From Acidobacteriota bacterium (lineage in GTDB: Bacteria > Acidobacteriota > Terriglobia > UBA7540): a stretch of 7,351 nt of DNA. The notes under the pieces were generated by a model that was not told the DNA's origin, did not search any database, and saw only the letters and a list, made by a program, of their open reading frames with translations. Location: assembly GCA_021827245.1 (NCBI GenBank), contig JAKAWN010000345.1, forward strand, positions 1 through 7,351. The letters run 5' to 3'. The position numbers were made by a program, and so were the translations under genes. Of this stretch, positions 6,145 to 7,351 are shown piece by piece. Position 1 is the stretch's first letter. Each line of letters opens with the position of its first letter.

Positions 6145-6348
6145 CTAGCCTTTGGCGCCAATTGCGCGGACAAATTCGTACCGCAACTTTTCACCCACCG
6201 CTTCAGGTCCGTTGATGGCGGCGGTAGCAAGTTCCGGATACTGAGCCGCATATACGGATTTCACTTCTTCCGGTGAGAGACGACTGTTAGGGTCGGGCAA
6301 GCGAACGCCCATGTAAGAAAATTCACGAACCGCTGGGGTGACAGTCAC
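6145..6348 (-). CDS. PRTRC system protein C (ubiquitin-like, Prok_Ub)
   Basis: A 67-residue protein recognised as PRTRC protein C (TIGR03738), which I associate with the prokaryotic ubiquitin-like family. It is the expected modifier activated by the ThiF protein and carried by protein B. The order is a first strand REFSYMGVRL, the turn PDPNSRLSPEEV, a helix VKSVYAAQYPEL, and the strand segment GEKLRYEFVRAIGAKG. The protein ends in a bare Gly (AKG) with no extension, so processing before activation should not be needed. The start is GTG, supported by a full AAGGAGG 9 nt upstream inside gene E. GTG overlaps the E stop as GTGA (4 nt), so the two are coupled. Function in the cell is not established; conjugation is predicted. 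Confidence 0.9.
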   Translation of the reverse strand: MTVTPAVREFSYMGVRLPDPNSRLSPEEVKSVYAAQYPELATAAINGPEAVGEKLRYEFVRAIGAKG

Positions 6349-6815
6349 AGGCGTAGACCTCCTTCTTTTTGGGATTGGACTGGTTCGGCCGGCGCTGCGC
6401 CGAAGAGATTAGAGGCAGCCGTCGGTGAGGGATCGGGGGTGGCGGTCGGCGCGGGCTGCGTCGTGGATGCCGGAGCCGGCGTGGGATTCGAAGGCTTCGC
6501 TTTCCGCCTCTCGTCCGCCTTACGCTTGGCTTCTTCTTGCGCAGCCTTAGCCGCGGCTTCCATCGTGGCTTTTGCCTGCGCGAGAGTGCTGCCCAATTGC
6601 CGGTGCGTATCGACGTACGCTGCCAGCTCCTTTGCAAACTCCCGGTCCAGTTCCTCCGGCGTCCCGACGAAACTCAACGGTGTCGAGAGGGCGACGTTCT
6701 CGCTTTCCGTAGTGCGCTTGGGACAAACATTGAGTCGAATGGTGCTGTCGCTGTCCCGAGCCACCGTGATGAGCACGGTGCGTTCGGCGAGAAGCGGCAT
6801 GAGTTCAGTGAACAC
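6345..6815 (-). CDS. PRTRC system protein E
   Basis: First gene of the cassette as read here; 156 residues, recognised as PRTRC protein E (TIGR03741). The N-terminal part has FTELMPLLAERTVLITVAR followed by RLNVCPK, then LSTPLSFVGTPEELDREF, which are the family marks. A long Ala/Lys/Glu-rich helix, probably a coiled coil, covers about residues 57-107. After it comes a low-complexity Pro/Thr/Ala tail (109-135), and the final residues are again charged. The start is GTG at 6815 with an excellent AAGGAGG 8 nt upstream; an ATG six codons inside is less well placed. It overlaps gene C by 4 nt. The role is unknown; the tail suggests a flexible linker or partner-binding arm. Confidence 0.83.
   Translation of the reverse strand: MFTELMPLLAERTVLITVARDSDSTIRLNVCPKRTTESENVALSTPLSFVGTPEELDREFAKELAAYVDTHRQLGSTLAQAKATMEAAAKAAQEEAKRKADERRKAKPSNPTPAPASTTQPAPTATPDPSPTAASNLFGAAPAEPVQSQKEGGLRL
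6358..6364 (-). promoter_or_regulatory. Shine-Dalgarno of PRTRC protein C inside gene E
   Basis: AAGGAGG on the - strand, 9 nt before the GTG at 6348. It encodes part of the KEGG residues near the end of protein E, and it decides the non-ATG start of protein C. Confidence 0.82.
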
Positions 6816-6823
6816 GAATAGGT

Positions 6824-6830
6824 CCTCCTT
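6824..6830 (-). promoter_or_regulatory. Shine-Dalgarno of PRTRC protein E
   Basis: Perfect AAGGAGG on the - strand with an 8-nt spacer to the GTG at 6815. This supports the GTG as start and marks the beginning of the cassette as read here. Confidence 0.85.
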
Positions 6831-6850
6831 ATTGTTGGTTTTGGGTATGC

Positions 6851-6937
6851 TTCAGTTGCTGAATGCCGAAAAGAAACACTCGCGATATAAAGACCGCATG
6901 ATTCAGCAGGAAACGACATCTGTTTTTGAGGGTTCAG
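6851..6937. promoter_or_regulatory. Cluster of TTCAG half-sites, possible operator
   Basis: Upstream of gene E, the 5-mer TTCAG or its complement CTGAA occurs at 6851-6855, 6859-6863, 6902-6906 and 6933-6937, with another at 6804-6808 inside the first codons of E. The first two form the palindrome TTCAG-TTG-CTGAA. By chance about one copy or fewer is expected in this length. It may be an operator for autoregulation of the cassette; no regulator is identified. Confidence 0.3.
6857..6908. repeat. Inverted repeat TGCTGAAT / ATTCAGCA
   Basis: Perfect 8-bp arms at 6857-6864 and 6901-6908, separated by 36 nt that include the AT-rich stretch GATATAAAG. It lies 40-95 bp upstream of the gene E start, so it may flank the promoter or form a looped leader structure. 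Confidence 0.45.
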
Positions 6938-7172
6938 ACTCCTCCCCGTTTGAAATATATTGCAATGGGGGACATTATCTGGAATGGGAGCGCGACGAGC
7001 TTGTGAACTCAGGACAATTTATGTCCCACGGTTTCAAACAATGGAAAGCTATGAGAGCCCAGGAGACGAGTGCGGAGCTGTGGCTCACGGCTTATCCCAG
7101 AAAGAGTCAGCTTTCTTCAAATGTCTCGTGAATGGTGGCTAGGCGCTGTATAACTCAGCAAACCTTTTCGAT

Positions 7173-7180
7173 GGGGGAGG
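7173..7180 (+). promoter_or_regulatory. Shine-Dalgarno of the right-end gene
   Basis: GGGGGAGG followed by a 6-nt spacer and ATG at 7187. It is the main evidence that a + strand gene starts here. Confidence 0.65.
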
Positions 7181-7186
7181 CGGACA

Positions 7187-7351
7187 ATGAAGCGGAAAGC
7201 GCAGGCTCACAGGAAACCACCGGTGCCGCACCGTCGAGCCGCCGGAGCGCTAAATGCGAGCGTGCTCACGGCCCGCGGGCTGTCGCCGTTGGTCAATGGC
7301 TATCGCATTCAGCGCGGGGCACATAAGTCAATCATCGTGCCGAATGCCTCG
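7187..7351 (+). CDS. Unknown protein, 3' end beyond the window
   Basis: An open frame of 55 codons from the ATG at 7187 to the window edge without a stop, preceded by the strong ribosome site GGGGGAGG 6 nt upstream. The visible N-terminus is very basic (MKRKAQAHRK, then PHRRAAGALN) and continues LSPLVNGYRIQRGAHKSIIV. There is no signal peptide or membrane segment. No family is recognised. It is divergent from the PRTRC cassette and shares the 370-bp intergenic region with it, so a DNA-binding or regulatory role is possible but unproven. An overlapping + frame at 7132-7326 lacks a ribosome site and is less likely. Confidence 0.5.
   Translation, partial: MKRKAQAHRKPPVPHRRAAGALNASVLTARGLSPLVNGYRIQRGAHKSIIVPNAS

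Larger units (their letters stand above)
6816..7186. other. Divergent intergenic region between PRTRC E and the right-end gene
   Basis: About 370 bp, AT-richer than the genes, that must carry promoters for both the cassette (- strand) and the gene at 7187 (+ strand). I could not assign a convincing -35/-10 pair. Small inverted repeats are present: GGACA/TGTCC at 7012-7026, with a further GGGACAT at 6969-6975 facing ATGTCCC at 7021-7027, and AGAAAG/CTTTCT at 7099-7116. An open + strand frame (94 residues from the ATG at 6847 to 7131) has no ribosome site and starts only 31 bp from gene E, so it is not called. Confidence 0.5.

Noticed and set aside
6929..6950. tRNA T-arm-like stretch GGTTCAGACTCC
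   Set aside because: No acceptor, D-arm or anticodon arm can be folded around it on either strand.
6439..7131. Long + strand frame of 230 codons, including a 94-codon part from the ATG at 6847
   Set aside because: Its first half is antisense to PRTRC protein E and low-complexity. The second half reads more like protein but has no ribosome site, and its ATG is 31 bp from the well-supported start of E.

Overview
The window holds two functional blocks from a moderately GC-rich bacterium, separated by about 640 bp without a convincing gene. The left block (bases 3-2734, + strand) is the distal end of a type III CRISPR-Cas operon: a csm4-type RAMP gene cut by the left edge, a TIGR02710-type CARF-HEPN nuclease gene and cas4. 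They are packed with a 6-nt gap and a 4-nt overlap. The right block (bases 3377-6815, - strand) is a PRTRC cassette (ParB-Related, ThiF-Related Cassette), read in the order E, C, an unrecognised 78-residue gene, F, B, ThiF. A further + strand gene with a strong Shine-Dalgarno starts at 7187 and leaves the window.

The spacer 2735-3376 begins with what looks like a CRISPR leader: AT-leaning DNA with an imperfect inverted repeat at 2801-2848. It is followed by one CRISPR-like repeat at about 2901-2937 with a CCCC/GGGG hairpin and a GAAA end. No second copy follows, so the array is either lost or reduced to a solo repeat. The rest of the spacer holds clusters of TGTGCC direct repeats and no recognised gene.

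Functionally, Csm4 caps the crRNA-bound effector complex. The Cas10 subunit expected upstream would make cyclic oligoadenylate, the CARF-HEPN protein would answer it by cleaving RNA, and Cas4 belongs to spacer acquisition. In the PRTRC block, protein C is a small ubiquitin-like protein, protein B an E2-like protein with a single cysteine in an E2-like setting, and the ThiF protein an E1-like adenylating enzyme. Together they form a predicted ubiquitin-like conjugation module whose biological role is, to my knowledge, not established. The other usual cassette members (A, D and ParB) are not in the window.

PRTRC cassettes are known mainly from plasmids and integrated elements, and type III loci with cas4 and TIGR02710 also travel by transfer. 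The window therefore looks like accessory DNA, perhaps a megaplasmid or integrated element. I cannot name the host. PRTRC is best known from Proteobacteria, but divergence of several proteins leaves other environmental phyla open.
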